The position numbers and the translations under genes are program-made. The notes under the pieces are model-generated. The model was given only the letters and a program-made list of their open reading frames with translations. It ran no database searches and had not been told where the DNA came from. DNA of 64,000 bases from JAYFRL01 sp034925905 (GTDB lineage: Bacteria > Bacillota > Clostridia > Lachnospirales > Anaerotignaceae), in NCBI GenBank assembly GCA_034925905.1, contig JAYFRL010000016.1, positions 24,480 through 88,479 of the forward strand. Direction: 5' to 3'. The first letter of the stretch is position 1. Each line of letters begins with the position of its first letter. Below are positions 41,204 to 49,774 of this stretch, in pieces.

Positions 41204-41720
41204 TAATTATCAGTTTTTCCTTCCTAAGCAGCATAACAACCGGCGGTATTAAAACAACATGTAATATTATACCCGGAACGGCAGTTACAAAAGCTCCGGC
41301 AACAAAAGTTTGAAAAGTAAATCCTATGCTAAAGAGCGCTGCAAATAAAAACATAACCGCACCCCATACAAGCCTGCCTAAAAACATTGAAAGCACAAGC
41401 GCTATATATACATTTATATTTGTTTTCGGAAGCGCCTTGTAAAATATGCCTGCAAACGCACCATATGCGGCAAGCTCAAAAGCCATGGCCGAAGCCGTTG
41501 GAAACATAGGGGGCATCCCAAATACAACAGACCTTAAAATGGGAGCAATAAAACCAACAACCATTGCATACAACGGACCGCAGACAAAACCGCATAAAAG
41601 CACAGGAATGTGCATAGGCGAAAGCATACTGCCTATCTGTGGAATTTGTCCTGTTAAAAAAGGAAGCAAAAGGCAAAGTGCAAGAAACATAGCAGAAAAA
41701 GATAATTTTTTAATTTTCAT
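41196..41720 (-). CDS. ECF transporter S component
   Basis: 174 residues with about six hydrophobic helices. It has the ECF S-component pattern (LSFSAMFLALCLLLPFL at the N-terminus, then LSPMHIPVLLCGFVCGPLYA). The latter resembles the pantothenate-type (PanT-like) subgroup, but the ligand is not proven. The energising EcfA/EcfT proteins are not in this window. It sits behind a roughly 150-base leader with its own promoter and an attenuator-like terminator, and it is fused in translation with a kinase-like gene. Confidence 0.8.
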   Translation of the reverse strand: MKIKKLSFSAMFLALCLLLPFLTGQIPQIGSMLSPMHIPVLLCGFVCGPLYAMVVGFIAPILRSVVFGMPPMFPTASAMAFELAAYGAFAGIFYKALPKTNINVYIALVLSMFLGRLVWGAVMFLFAALFSIGFTFQTFVAGAFVTAVPGIILHVVLIPPVVMLLRKEKLIINE

Positions 41721-41868
41721 AAAGCTCTCTCCTCGTAATAATCAGTAATACTTATATAAAAAAATAAAGGTATCTGTTCATAAAAAGAACCGATACCTTC
41801 TTGGCACCAAAATGCTAAATTAAAATAATAAAAGAACTTTTTGTCCTAAACGACGGCTTCTTGCCGAC
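41721..41868 (-). promoter_or_regulatory. Structured leader RNA of the ECF gene, candidate riboswitch
   Basis: The inferred transcript starts near 41868. It contains a stem TCGGC-AAGAA-GCCG, a second small stem AGGAC/GTTCT, a linker with GGTGCC able to pair with the GGCA of the first loop region, then a terminator (41767-41799). It does not match the TPP, preQ1, THF, SAM, lysine, cobalamin or T-box consensus as I know them. Confidence 0.5.
41767..41799 (-). terminator. Attenuator-like terminator in the ECF leader
   Basis: Outer arms AAGGTATC/GATACCTT (41767-41774, 41792-41799) and inner GTTC/GAAC, followed on the minus strand by TATTTTTTT. It stands 47 bases before the start codon, so it must be read through for expression. 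Confidence 0.75.
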
Positions 41869-41874
41869 ATATAA

Positions 41875-41903
41875 ATTGTAAAGCACTTTTTTTGCCTTGT
41901 CAA
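41875..41903 (-). promoter_or_regulatory. Promoter for ECF S component operon
   Basis: TTGACA (41898-41903) overlaps the murI stop codon. TACAAT (41875-41880) follows after 17 bases. Confidence 0.8.
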
Positions 41904-42703
41904 TACTTTTCTATATCTAAAGCCTTAGGAACGAATGTTTTATTAAGCGCCATTTTGCAAAGCATATCAAATTTTTCGGTAATATCGCTTAAATAAAAAA
42001 TGTGCTCTTTAACTGTTTTATCCCCGTTTAAGCTTCCGCTTTTTTTAAGATATTCTTTAACCTGCAAAACCGCCGAAGCCGCCGGGTCTAAAAGCAAAAT
42101 ATCTTTCCCCACGGTTTCTCCTATGCATTTTTTAAGCAAAGGATAATGGGTGCAGCCTAAGACAATGGAATCTACCCCCGTTTTCAAAAAATCTTCAAGA
42201 TAATTTTTTACTATAAGATAAACTATTTCATTGTCTGTCCAGCCTTCCTCAACCAAAGGAACAAAAAGGGGGCACGCCTTCTGATAAACTGAAATGTCCG
42301 GGTTTAAAGATAAAACAAGCTTTTCATAGGCATGGCTCCTGACAGTTGCCGCTGTGCCTATTATACCTATTTTATTGTTTTTTGTTGAGTTGACGGCGTC
42401 TATTGCCCCGGCCATGACAACGCCGAAAACAGGTACATCAAACTCTTTTTTTAAATCGTCAAGGCTGTTTGAACTGACTGTGTTACAGGCAACAACAATA
42501 GCTTTAACGTCTTGGGTAAGCAAAAATCTCACTATCTGCTTTGAAAATCTTGTTACAGTTTCCTTGGATTTGCTTCCGTAAGGAAGTCTTGCTGTATCTC
42601 CAAAATATATTATCTTTTCGTTCGGCATAAGCTTCATAACCTGTTTAACAACGGTAAGCCCGCCGACACCCGAATCAAATACACCTATTGGCCTGTTATC
42701 CAT
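41900..42703 (-). CDS. murI: Glutamate racemase
   Basis: 267 residues. It has the substrate loop GVFDSGVGGLTV and the two catalytic cysteines in ACNTVSS and GCTHYPLL. Makes D-glutamate for peptidoglycan in the cytoplasm. It follows ddl by 11 bases in one operon, joining the D-Glu and D-Ala-D-Ala steps. Ribosome site AAGGAG. Confidence 0.96.
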   Translation of the reverse strand: MDNRPIGVFDSGVGGLTVVKQVMKLMPNEKIIYFGDTARLPYGSKSKETVTRFSKQIVRFLLTQDVKAIVVACNTVSSNSLDDLKKEFDVPVFGVVMAGAIDAVNSTKNNKIGIIGTAATVRSHAYEKLVLSLNPDISVYQKACPLFVPLVEEGWTDNEIVYLIVKNYLEDFLKTGVDSIVLGCTHYPLLKKCIGETVGKDILLLDPAASAVLQVKEYLKKSGSLNGDKTVKEHIFYLSDITEKFDMLCKMALNKTFVPKALDIEKY

Positions 42704-42714
42704 ATTTTTTCTCC

Positions 42715-43794
42715 TTATGCTCTAACGCTTGTTTCTTTTTCAACAGCAAGGCATATAAGCCTATCCATTAATTCTGTTGTGCTTATTCCTTCATGCCGCC
42801 AAAGCATAGGATACATACTTATGGAAGTAAAGCCTGGCATAGTGTTAAGCTCATTAAATATTACCTTGTTTGTATCTTTTTCAACAAAAAAGTCTATCCG
42901 CGCTAGGCCGCTGCCGTTAACCGCTTTAAACACTTTTACAGCAGTTTTCTTTATTTCCTTAACGGTTTCTTCGTCTAAATCAGCAGGAATAACCGTCCTT
43001 GAAGCCGCATTGTTATATTTTGCGTCATAATCATAAAACTCCGCAGCAGCAAATATTTCTCCCACGCATGAAGCGGCTATTTTTTCTCCGTTCCCGATAA
43101 CGGAACATTCAACTTCTCTGCCTATAACTGCCGATTCAATTATTAATTTGTTGTCATATTTTGCGGCAGTGTTTAAAGCGTCAAAAAGAGTATCTGCCCC
43201 TTTAACTTTTGAAATCCCGACAGAAGAGCCTGCATTGGCCGGCTTTACAAAACAAGGATACCCTATTTTAGAGCTTACTTTTTTCTCTATACTTTTTTGC
43301 TTTTTGCTAAGTTCCCATTTTTTAATAACCAAATATTTTGCCTGGTTTATTCTGGCGTTTTTTGCAACAATTTTGGTGAATTCTTTATCCATTGAAACAG
43401 CGGAAGAAAGAACTCCGCAGCCCACATACGGCATATGTGCCAACTCAAAAAGGCCTTGTATTGTTCCGTCTTCTCCCCACGCCCCATGGAGTACAGGAAA
43501 AATAACATCAACCGGTATAGTTTTTACCTTACCGCCAACTATCTTCAAAAGGCCTTTTGTGTTCGGGTCTGGGCTTAAAACTGCAGGAGTTCCGAATTTT
43601 TCCCATTCCCCGGTTTTAATATTTTCAACAGGACCGCTATATATCATCCATTTACCTTTTTTGGTTATGCCGACAGGTATTACATAATATTTACTGCTGT
43701 CAATACTGGAAATAATAGTTGTTGCTGATATTCTGGAAATTTCATGCTCAGATGACTGGCCGCCGAATATAACGGCTACTGTCTTTTTATTCAA
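42715..43794 (-). CDS. ddl: D-alanine--D-alanine ligase
   Basis: 359 residues, ATP-grasp. It has FGGQSSEHEISR at the N-terminus, the VFPVLHGAWGEDGTIQGL loop, KPANAGSSVGISKV, and the metal site ARIDFFVEKD ... FNELNTMPGFT. Joins D-Ala for the peptidoglycan stem. The start is TTG at 43794, with GAGGG upstream. The GEDG loop retains the usual residue order for D-Ala rather than D-Lac use, but this was not tested. Confidence 0.95.
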   Translation of the reverse strand: MNKKTVAVIFGGQSSEHEISRISATTIISSIDSSKYYVIPVGITKKGKWMIYSGPVENIKTGEWEKFGTPAVLSPDPNTKGLLKIVGGKVKTIPVDVIFPVLHGAWGEDGTIQGLFELAHMPYVGCGVLSSAVSMDKEFTKIVAKNARINQAKYLVIKKWELSKKQKSIEKKVSSKIGYPCFVKPANAGSSVGISKVKGADTLFDALNTAAKYDNKLIIESAVIGREVECSVIGNGEKIAASCVGEIFAAAEFYDYDAKYNNAASRTVIPADLDEETVKEIKKTAVKVFKAVNGSGLARIDFFVEKDTNKVIFNELNTMPGFTSISMYPMLWRHEGISTTELMDRLICLAVEKETSVRA

Positions 43795-43959
43795 GATGAA
43801 TCCCTCATTTCAGGTATATTTACGGCAGGCCTCAGCCTTTAGCCAACAAACAAGTTCACACGTTTATTATTATATTATATTCATTAAGGATATAATTGAC
43901 AATAAAAAAACTCAAACTTTAACAATCAGGCTTGTTAATAAAAATCCCTGCAACTGCAA

Positions 43960-43990
43960 AAAACCGTATCTCATAAAAAAGACACGGCTT
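43960..43990 (-). terminator. Terminator after gntR
   Basis: On the minus strand, GCCGTGTCT pairs with AGATACGGT (with G-U pairs), loop TTTTTATG, followed by TTTTT. Confidence 0.7.
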
Positions 43991-44008
43991 TTATTAAATG
44001 CTTATGTT

Positions 44009-44683
44009 CTATCTCCTTTTTACGGAGCTTAAAATAACTTCTGTCTGTTTCTTAACGTGTTTTGTAGCTATTTCTGAAGCTTTTTCGGACATATGGTTTT
44101 CTATGCACCATATTATTTCATTATGCTGTTCTATAGGTACAGAAAGAGTTGTAGGCACTTTAAAATATGCCAGCCTATATCTGAAAAGCTGAAGCCTTAA
44201 ATTGTTCACTATTTGCATAAGCTTTATATTTTCGGTTGATTCAAAAATAAGATCATGGAATTTTTCATCGGCAGCCGCAGCTTTTTCATATTCCTTGCTA
44301 AGACATGCCTCTGTGAATTCTTCCTGAAATTTTTTAAGATCAACAATTAATGAGGGTGACATTTTCTGGCAGGCAAGCTCGGCTGCCAAAGCTTCAAGCA
44401 CACACCTTATTTCAAGCACATTCCTGATATCTTTTTCGGTTATATCCAAAACCTGAGCTCCTTTTCTCGGAACAAGCTCAACAAGGTTTTCAAGTTCAAG
44501 CATCCTTAAAGCTTCCCTTATGGGAGTACGGCTAACGCCAAGCTTTTCCGCCAGTTGATTTTCCATAAGCCTTTCTCCCGGCATAAGCTTGCCTGATAAT
44601 ATAGCTTCTTTAAGTGTATTGAAAACTACATCCCTAAGAGGCAAATATTCGTTTGAGTTAACATTGAATTTGTAGTCCACCAT
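44009..44683 (-). CDS. GntR-family regulator with FCD domain
   Basis: 224 residues. The N-terminal winged helix (about 15-75) has GERLMENQLAEKLGVSRTPIREALRML. The C-terminal FCD domain is all-helical (LEIRCVLEALAAELAC, then EEFTEACLSKEYEKAAAADEKFHDLIF with likely metal-ligand Asp/His). It would sense a small acid and control an unknown regulon. It follows ispE by 29 bases; similar pairings are seen in Clostridia. Confidence 0.9.
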   Translation of the reverse strand: MVDYKFNVNSNEYLPLRDVVFNTLKEAILSGKLMPGERLMENQLAEKLGVSRTPIREALRMLELENLVELVPRKGAQVLDITEKDIRNVLEIRCVLEALAAELACQKMSPSLIVDLKKFQEEFTEACLSKEYEKAAAADEKFHDLIFESTENIKLMQIVNNLRLQLFRYRLAYFKVPTTLSVPIEQHNEIIWCIENHMSEKASEIATKHVKKQTEVILSSVKRR

Positions 44684-44712
44684 TTTTTACCATCCCTTCG
44701 GTCACAATTTTA

Positions 44713-45573
44713 TTAGAATATTGAAACAACATAAACATCTTTAATGTTAAACCTTTTTTTAATATCTAAAGAGGCAGCTTCCGCCGTATCTTTATTTTCA
44801 AACATACCAAAAACCGTAGGCCCGCTGCCGCTCATAAGCGCCCCCAAAGCTCCGTTTTCAACAAGCCTTGTTTTAATTTCCCCTATTATTGGATATGCTT
44901 TTAATGTAACGCTTTCCAAAACATTGCAAAGGTTTGCTGCAATTCCTTTAATATCACTGTTCTCTATTGCCGATATCATAGCTTTTGTATCAGGACGCTG
45001 GCAAACAGAAGACATATCAAAATTTTTATAAACAAAAGCAGTTGAAACATTTATTCTGGGTTTTGCAAGAACCACCCTGCATGACGGCATATTGGCAAGC
45101 TTTGTAAGCACTTCGCCTCTGCCCGTAGCCTTGGCGGTTTTTCCCAAAAGCATATAAGGCACATCTGAACCAAGCATAAGCGCATATTCCATAAGCTTAT
45201 CCTTGCTTATGTTAAGTTCAAACAGCTTATTCATACCTTTTAAAACGGCTGCCGCATTTCCGCTTCCTCCGGCAAGCCCTGCCGAAACAGGTATCCTTTT
45301 TGAAAGCTCTATGAACACACCGCTTTTTATGCTGTATTCATCCATAATAAGCTTTGCCGCTTTATAGGCGATGTTTGAGGAATCCGAAGGCAGCCATGAT
45401 AAGTTTGTTTTAAGCTTTATGCCCTCTTTACCTGTTTTTAAGATATATATATTATCGCAAAAGTTAAGCGTCTGCATTATTGTTTCTATATCATGATAAC
45501 CGTCATCTCTTTTTCCGCAGATGTCAAGCGTAAGATTTATTTTTGCTCTTGATTTTATATTTAGATATTTCAT
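44713..45573 (-). CDS. ispE: 4-diphosphocytidyl-2-C-methyl-D-erythritol kinase
   Basis: 286 residues, GHMP kinase. It has AKINLTLDICGKRDDGYHDI at the N-terminus, the ATP loop VSAGLAGGSGNAAAVL and the C-terminal GALMSGSGPTVFGMF. Performs the fourth step of the non-mevalonate isoprenoid pathway. It is first in an ispE-gntR unit. No strong ribosome site; a GGGTGCGGGT stretch precedes the ATG. Confidence 0.96.
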   Translation of the reverse strand: MKYLNIKSRAKINLTLDICGKRDDGYHDIETIMQTLNFCDNIYILKTGKEGIKLKTNLSWLPSDSSNIAYKAAKLIMDEYSIKSGVFIELSKRIPVSAGLAGGSGNAAAVLKGMNKLFELNISKDKLMEYALMLGSDVPYMLLGKTAKATGRGEVLTKLANMPSCRVVLAKPRINVSTAFVYKNFDMSSVCQRPDTKAMISAIENSDIKGIAANLCNVLESVTLKAYPIIGEIKTRLVENGALGALMSGSGPTVFGMFENKDTAEAASLDIKKRFNIKDVYVVSIF

Positions 45574-45664
45574 ACCCGCACCCGTTGATTATTTCGCATA
45601 TTTAATTTAGAATAACTATATAAAAGCAACTTACGGTTTTAATATAATAACTTAGGAGGAAAAT

Positions 45665-46750
45665 ATGGACGAAATCAAGCTGTTCTTCTCCAAAAACAAA
45701 AAAGCCATTTTTAATGTTTTAAGAATATTAGCGATAATAATAGCCGCTTACGTTTTTTTTACTTATATATTCCAGTTTGTGTCGCCGTTTGTTTTTGGCT
45801 TTATAATATATCTTATCTTAAAGCCAGTTTCAACCTTTATGAAAAGGCGCTTAAAGTTTAAACCCGGGCTTTCAGCTCTTATTTCCATACTTCTTATGCT
45901 TGGTATATTTTCAGTTATATTTGGTCTTGCATTCTCAAAGCTCGCATACGAAGCAAAAGAACTTTACAGCAAGGCTCCTTCATATATAGAAACACTAATG
46001 CTTTTCATAAGCAACCTTGGTGAAAAACTTGACAGCTTCTTGGATTCGTTCCCTCAGATATCCGCAACTATGCCATCGGCTGAAGAAAGCATAAAAAGCT
46101 TTGCCTCGTCTTTAATAAAAGACATGAACCTTGCAGAAGGCTCGTTTTCTTTTGTACTTAAAATACCGAACACATTGTTAATTATAATTTTTAGCCTTCT
46201 TTCAGCTTTCTTTTTTCTTAAGGATGAAGAATACCTTAAAAATTTTATAAGCCAAAGCCTCGGGAAAGGAACTTTAAACACGTTCGGCGTTATAAAAAAG
46301 GACATGTTCTATGCCGCTTGGGGATATATAAAAGCTCAGCTTATAATAATGGTTGTAACCTTTGTTACATGTCTTGTTGGTTTTTTGATAATAGGTTCGC
46401 CATACAGTCTTTTGCTTTCTCTGCTTACAAGCATTATAGATGCACTGCCAGTTTTTGGAAGCGGATTTATATTATGGCCGGCAATACTCATAAGCCTTGT
46501 TGGCAAAAGCGGGGCCCTTGCCTTAGGGTATTCCGCAATATATATATTACTCCAGGTTGAGCGTCAAATAATACAGCCTAAAATTCTGGGAATGCAGATA
46601 GGCCTTCACCCTCTTGCAATTCTCATTTCAGTTTTCGTAGGGCTTAAGCTCATCGGAGTTTTAGGAATGATAATAGGGCCTGTCCTAACAGTGATAATAA
46701 TATCCGCTTATGAAATAAAAGAAAAAGACAATCCAAAAAACATCAAATAA
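45665..46750 (+). CDS. ytvI: Sporulation integral membrane protein YtvI (AI-2E transporter family)
   Basis: 361 residues with about eight hydrophobic helices in the pattern of the AI-2E/YtvI family, including YIKAQLIIMVVTF, DALPVFGSGFILWPA and RQIIQPKILGMQIGLHPLAILISVFVGLKLIG. YtvI is a sporulation-associated member. The strong ribosome site AGGAGGAAAAT decides the start. It overlaps the convergent traX by eight bases. Confidence 0.85.
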   Translation: MDEIKLFFSKNKKAIFNVLRILAIIIAAYVFFTYIFQFVSPFVFGFIIYLILKPVSTFMKRRLKFKPGLSALISILLMLGIFSVIFGLAFSKLAYEAKELYSKAPSYIETLMLFISNLGEKLDSFLDSFPQISATMPSAEESIKSFASSLIKDMNLAEGSFSFVLKIPNTLLIIIFSLLSAFFFLKDEEYLKNFISQSLGKGTLNTFGVIKKDMFYAAWGYIKAQLIIMVVTFVTCLVGFLIIGSPYSLLLSLLTSIIDALPVFGSGFILWPAILISLVGKSGALALGYSAIYILLQVERQIIQPKILGMQIGLHPLAILISVFVGLKLIGVLGMIIGPVLTVIIISAYEIKEKDNPKNIK

Positions 46751-47381
46751 TAAAAACCTTTACAATATAAATTGCGAATAAATGCACCGGATAAAAAATA
46801 TAGAAAAAATATTTAGGAAGTTTTACATTGAAATTTTTTGCCGAATAAATGATTGCTAACGAAAAAACCGCAAAAAGCTGGATATGTATACCCTTAGAAT
46901 ATGCATAAACAAAAGTTGCAAGCACAAATGCAAGTGAAGCGTAAATCTTATCATTATAAAATATATAAAACAAAAATATTGCGGCTATGCCATAAACTCC
47001 GTAATTTAAAAATGCCAGCTTAAAGCTTGCAGCTAAAAGCAACGCGGAAAACAATCTGTATATTCCGCCTTTCCTCCATAAAACACAGCATGTGAGGCCA
47101 TATAAAAGGGTAAACCCTATGTTAAGGCTTCCATAGCCGAAACACAAATAATAAGGCATTTGAGAAACCAAAGAAAAAACGGCAAGCCTTGCCATGTATT
47201 TGGGTATATCCCGGCTAAAAACCGCACCTTTGGCGCATTCATACGCAAAGACAGGAAACGAAAGCCTTCCTATTACCCTAAGAAAGACAAGCTCAGGGAA
47301 AAGGATAGCGCCGACATGGTCAATAACCATAAATAAAACCCCAAGCAGCTTTAAACCTTGGTCCTTGCCGGCAATCTGCAT
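46743..47381 (-). CDS. TraX-family membrane protein
   Basis: 212 residues with several helices. The TraX signature includes KLLGVLFMVIDHVGAILFP (with the DHxG motif), RVIGRLSFPVFAYECAKG and YPVHLFAIYIV near the C-terminus. TraX acetylates F-pilin in E. coli, but in Firmicutes it is thought to be a generic membrane acyltransferase. Ribosome site TGAGGG. Confidence 0.82.
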   Translation of the reverse strand: MQIAGKDQGLKLLGVLFMVIDHVGAILFPELVFLRVIGRLSFPVFAYECAKGAVFSRDIPKYMARLAVFSLVSQMPYYLCFGYGSLNIGFTLLYGLTCCVLWRKGGIYRLFSALLLAASFKLAFLNYGVYGIAAIFLFYIFYNDKIYASLAFVLATFVYAYSKGIHIQLFAVFSLAIIYSAKNFNVKLPKYFFYIFYPVHLFAIYIVKVFII

Positions 47382-47713
47382 TTTGGCACCCTCATTAAGA
47401 ACAAAATAAATCTATTAAAAATATAATATTATTATAATATGCATTTTACATATTGTATACAAAAAAAACCAAAAAAACCTAGAATATAAATTTTTTGTAT
47501 ACTTAAACAAAGTAGCTGTGTCTTTTATGTCAATTTTTACTCATTTAATGTTTGAAGCATAAAAAATTCTGATGCAGCATCTCAAATTTCTACGTAAAAT
47601 TATCTAGCTTGCTCCTTATTTATGTTTAAATTTCAATGCTTAAATTGACATCAGAATAAAATTGTACAAAAAATGTTTTTTATTTGAAAACAATATACAA
47701 AAATATGCTTAAA
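47382..47713. other. AT-rich intergenic region traX / acoB
   Basis: Holds the traX promoter on the minus strand (TTGTAT at 47457-47462, TATTAT at 47434-47439, 17-base spacer), overlapping a GTATAC palindrome. GTATAC repeats about 50 bases further on. No gene is visible in the rest; a TTGACA near 47645 lacks a spaced -10. Confidence 0.45.
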
Positions 47714-47752
47714 AAAGCAAACCGCTGCCGAGGTTTGGCGGCGGTTTGCTTT
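47714..47752. terminator. Terminator after acoB
   Basis: 12-base outer arms AAAGCAAACCGC/GCGGTTTGCTTT plus an inner TGCC/GGCG stem, ending one base before the acoB stop, with an A6 tract. Confidence 0.88.
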
Positions 47753-47753
47753 G

Positions 47754-48734
47754 TTATTTATAAGCAACAGTATTTTTTACTTCTTCCATTATATCTTCAG
47801 GGAATATCTTGCAATATTTTTCTATTGCCGGAGACATCGGGATGGGAACAAAAGGAGCCCCTATCCTTGCAACGGGAGCTTTAAGGAATCTAAAGCCTTC
47901 CTCCGCAACAACGGCTGCAATTTCCGCACCAACGCCACCCTGCCTTACGGCTTCGTGCGCAACCAAAAGACGTCCTGTTTTTTCAACCGATTTAAGCACG
48001 GTTTCTTTATCCCAAGGTGAAAGCGTTCTAAGGTCAACAACCTCACAGCTTATTCCTTCTTCTTCAAGCTTTTTAGCAGCTTCAAGGCATTTTCTAAGGG
48101 TCATGCTATATGAAACTATTGTTATATCCGTTCCTTCTTTCGGTATAGAGGCTTTTCCTATCGGAACTAAATATTCTCCATCAGGAACCTCGCCGCTTAT
48201 AGGGAAAAGAAGTTTATGTTCAAAATATATTATCGGGTTGTCACTTCTTATTGCGGATTTTAAGAGTCCTTTGGCATCCGCAGGATTTGAAGGAGCAACT
48301 ATCTGAAGCCCCGGAGTATGGATAAACCATGCTTCAAGAGACTGTGAATGCTGCGCTGCAACCTGCGATGTTATTCCATCAGGACAGCGGAGAACAAGTG
48401 GCATGGTTGTCTGTCCGCCAAACATAAATCTTGCCTTGGCAGCCTGGTTGACTATTTCATCCATAGCAATCGTTATTATATCTGCAAAGCGCATATCCAT
48501 AACAGGTCTTGTACCTGTCATCGCTGCGCCAACTACCGTTCCCATCATGGCGGATTCCGAAATCGGCGTTGATATTATCCTCTCTTTTCCAAACAGCTCT
48601 AAAAGGCCTTTATACTGGCCATAATTTCCTGCCCAGCCATACATATCCTCGCCGAGCAAAAATACTGTTTCATCTCTTTCCATTTCTTCTTTCATAGCTT
48701 CCCATGTAGCTTTTAAAAACGTCATCTCAGCCAT
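47754..48734 (-). CDS. acoB: TPP-dependent dehydrogenase E1 beta (acetoin dehydrogenase-like)
   Basis: 326 residues, the transketolase-type pyrimidine domain plus C-terminal domain of E1 beta. Typical text is LLGEDMYGWAGNYGQYKGL, TPISESAMMGTVVGAAMTGTRPV, LRCPDGITSQVAAQHSQSLEAWF and TGRLLVAHEAVRQGGVGAEI. Pairs with AcoA upstream. By resemblance it could be acetoin, pyruvate or branched-chain 2-oxoacid E1; acetoin fits best. No E2 or E3 gene is nearby. Ribosome site AAGGGGG. Confidence 0.88.
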   Translation of the reverse strand: MAEMTFLKATWEAMKEEMERDETVFLLGEDMYGWAGNYGQYKGLLELFGKERIISTPISESAMMGTVVGAAMTGTRPVMDMRFADIITIAMDEIVNQAAKARFMFGGQTTMPLVLRCPDGITSQVAAQHSQSLEAWFIHTPGLQIVAPSNPADAKGLLKSAIRSDNPIIYFEHKLLFPISGEVPDGEYLVPIGKASIPKEGTDITIVSYSMTLRKCLEAAKKLEEEGISCEVVDLRTLSPWDKETVLKSVEKTGRLLVAHEAVRQGGVGAEIAAVVAEEGFRFLKAPVARIGAPFVPIPMSPAIEKYCKIFPEDIMEEVKNTVAYK

Positions 48735-48749
48735 TCATCTTCGACCCCC

Positions 48750-49718
48750 TTAAACATATAAATCTGCAAACAAGTCCGATTTTTCGGGATACGGACTTTC
48801 TTCGGCAAATTTAACAGCTTCATCAATTGCCTTTGAAACACGCTCATCTATCTCATCCAGTTCGGCTTGATTTACCCAACCCTCAACAAGCACACGCCTC
48901 TTGAAATTATCAATAGGGTCATTTGCGTAAAGACGATGAAGCGCAGCCTCGGGATCGCGGTATGTTTGAGCGTCGCCTATTATATGCCCTTTTATCCTGT
49001 ATGTTTTACATTCCAAAAAAGCACATCTCCTACCTACTCCAGCCCTTGCATCGTCAACAAATTCCTTTGCCGCTTCATAAACCTCAAAAATATCGTTTCC
49101 GTTCACTACTTTACTGGGTATGTTATAGCCTATAGCCCTTAATGCTATGTCCTGTATGGAGTTTTGCGAGCCATCAAAAGGCGTGGAAGCCGCCCAACCG
49201 TTATTTTCGCATACAAAAATTACAGGAAGCCTCCATGCTGAAGCCATATTGGCAGCCTCATGAAAAGTGCCTCTGTTTGAAGCCCCGTCTCCGAAGAAAA
49301 CAACGGATATTTGGTCGGTTTTCCTTATTCTTGCCGAAAGAGCCGCGCCAACAGCCATTGAATAGCCTCCGCCCACGATTCCGTTTGCTCCAAGCATTCC
49401 TATGCTAAAATCAGCTATATGCATAGAACCGCCATTACCATGACAATAGCCCGTTTTTTTACCGAAAAGCTCAGCCATCATATATTTTAGCTCTCCGCCT
49501 TTTGCTATTGTGTGCCCATGTCCCCTATGAGTACTCTCGATGTAGTCGTCCTTCTTCAGAGCTTCACAAACACCTGTTGCAATAGCTTCTTCCCCGATGT
49601 AAACATGGGCGTTTCCCATGATTTTTCCGCTCAGTCTGAATGCTTCGGCTTTTTCTTCAAACTTTCGGATTTTCATCATTTTTTCATACATCCTGAGCAA
49701 CTGCGTTTTCTCATACAT
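48750..49718 (-). CDS. acoA: TPP-dependent dehydrogenase E1 alpha (acetoin dehydrogenase-like)
   Basis: 322 residues. TPP motif GDGASNRGTFHEAANMAS ... ENNGWA; preceding segments GHGHTIAKGG and GYCHGNGGSMHIADF are those of AcoA/PdhA-type subunits. Forms the E1 tetramer with AcoB, 15 bases downstream. Lies 56 bases after kbl. Whether it cleaves acetoin or another 2-oxo or ketol substrate is not decided by sequence reading. Ribosome site GGGAGGG. Confidence 0.88.
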   Translation of the reverse strand: MYEKTQLLRMYEKMMKIRKFEEKAEAFRLSGKIMGNAHVYIGEEAIATGVCEALKKDDYIESTHRGHGHTIAKGGELKYMMAELFGKKTGYCHGNGGSMHIADFSIGMLGANGIVGGGYSMAVGAALSARIRKTDQISVVFFGDGASNRGTFHEAANMASAWRLPVIFVCENNGWAASTPFDGSQNSIQDIALRAIGYNIPSKVVNGNDIFEVYEAAKEFVDDARAGVGRRCAFLECKTYRIKGHIIGDAQTYRDPEAALHRLYANDPIDNFKRRVLVEGWVNQAELDEIDERVSKAIDEAVKFAEESPYPEKSDLFADLYV

Positions 49719-49774
49719 AAATTTTCGCCCTCCCGTTTCTTATTTTGTATTGCCGCTTTATAATTAAGGCTGTC

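Noticed and set aside
41721..41868. Assignment of the ECF leader to TPP, preQ1, THF or T-box classes
   Set aside because: The conserved core sequences of these classes, as I know them, are not present.
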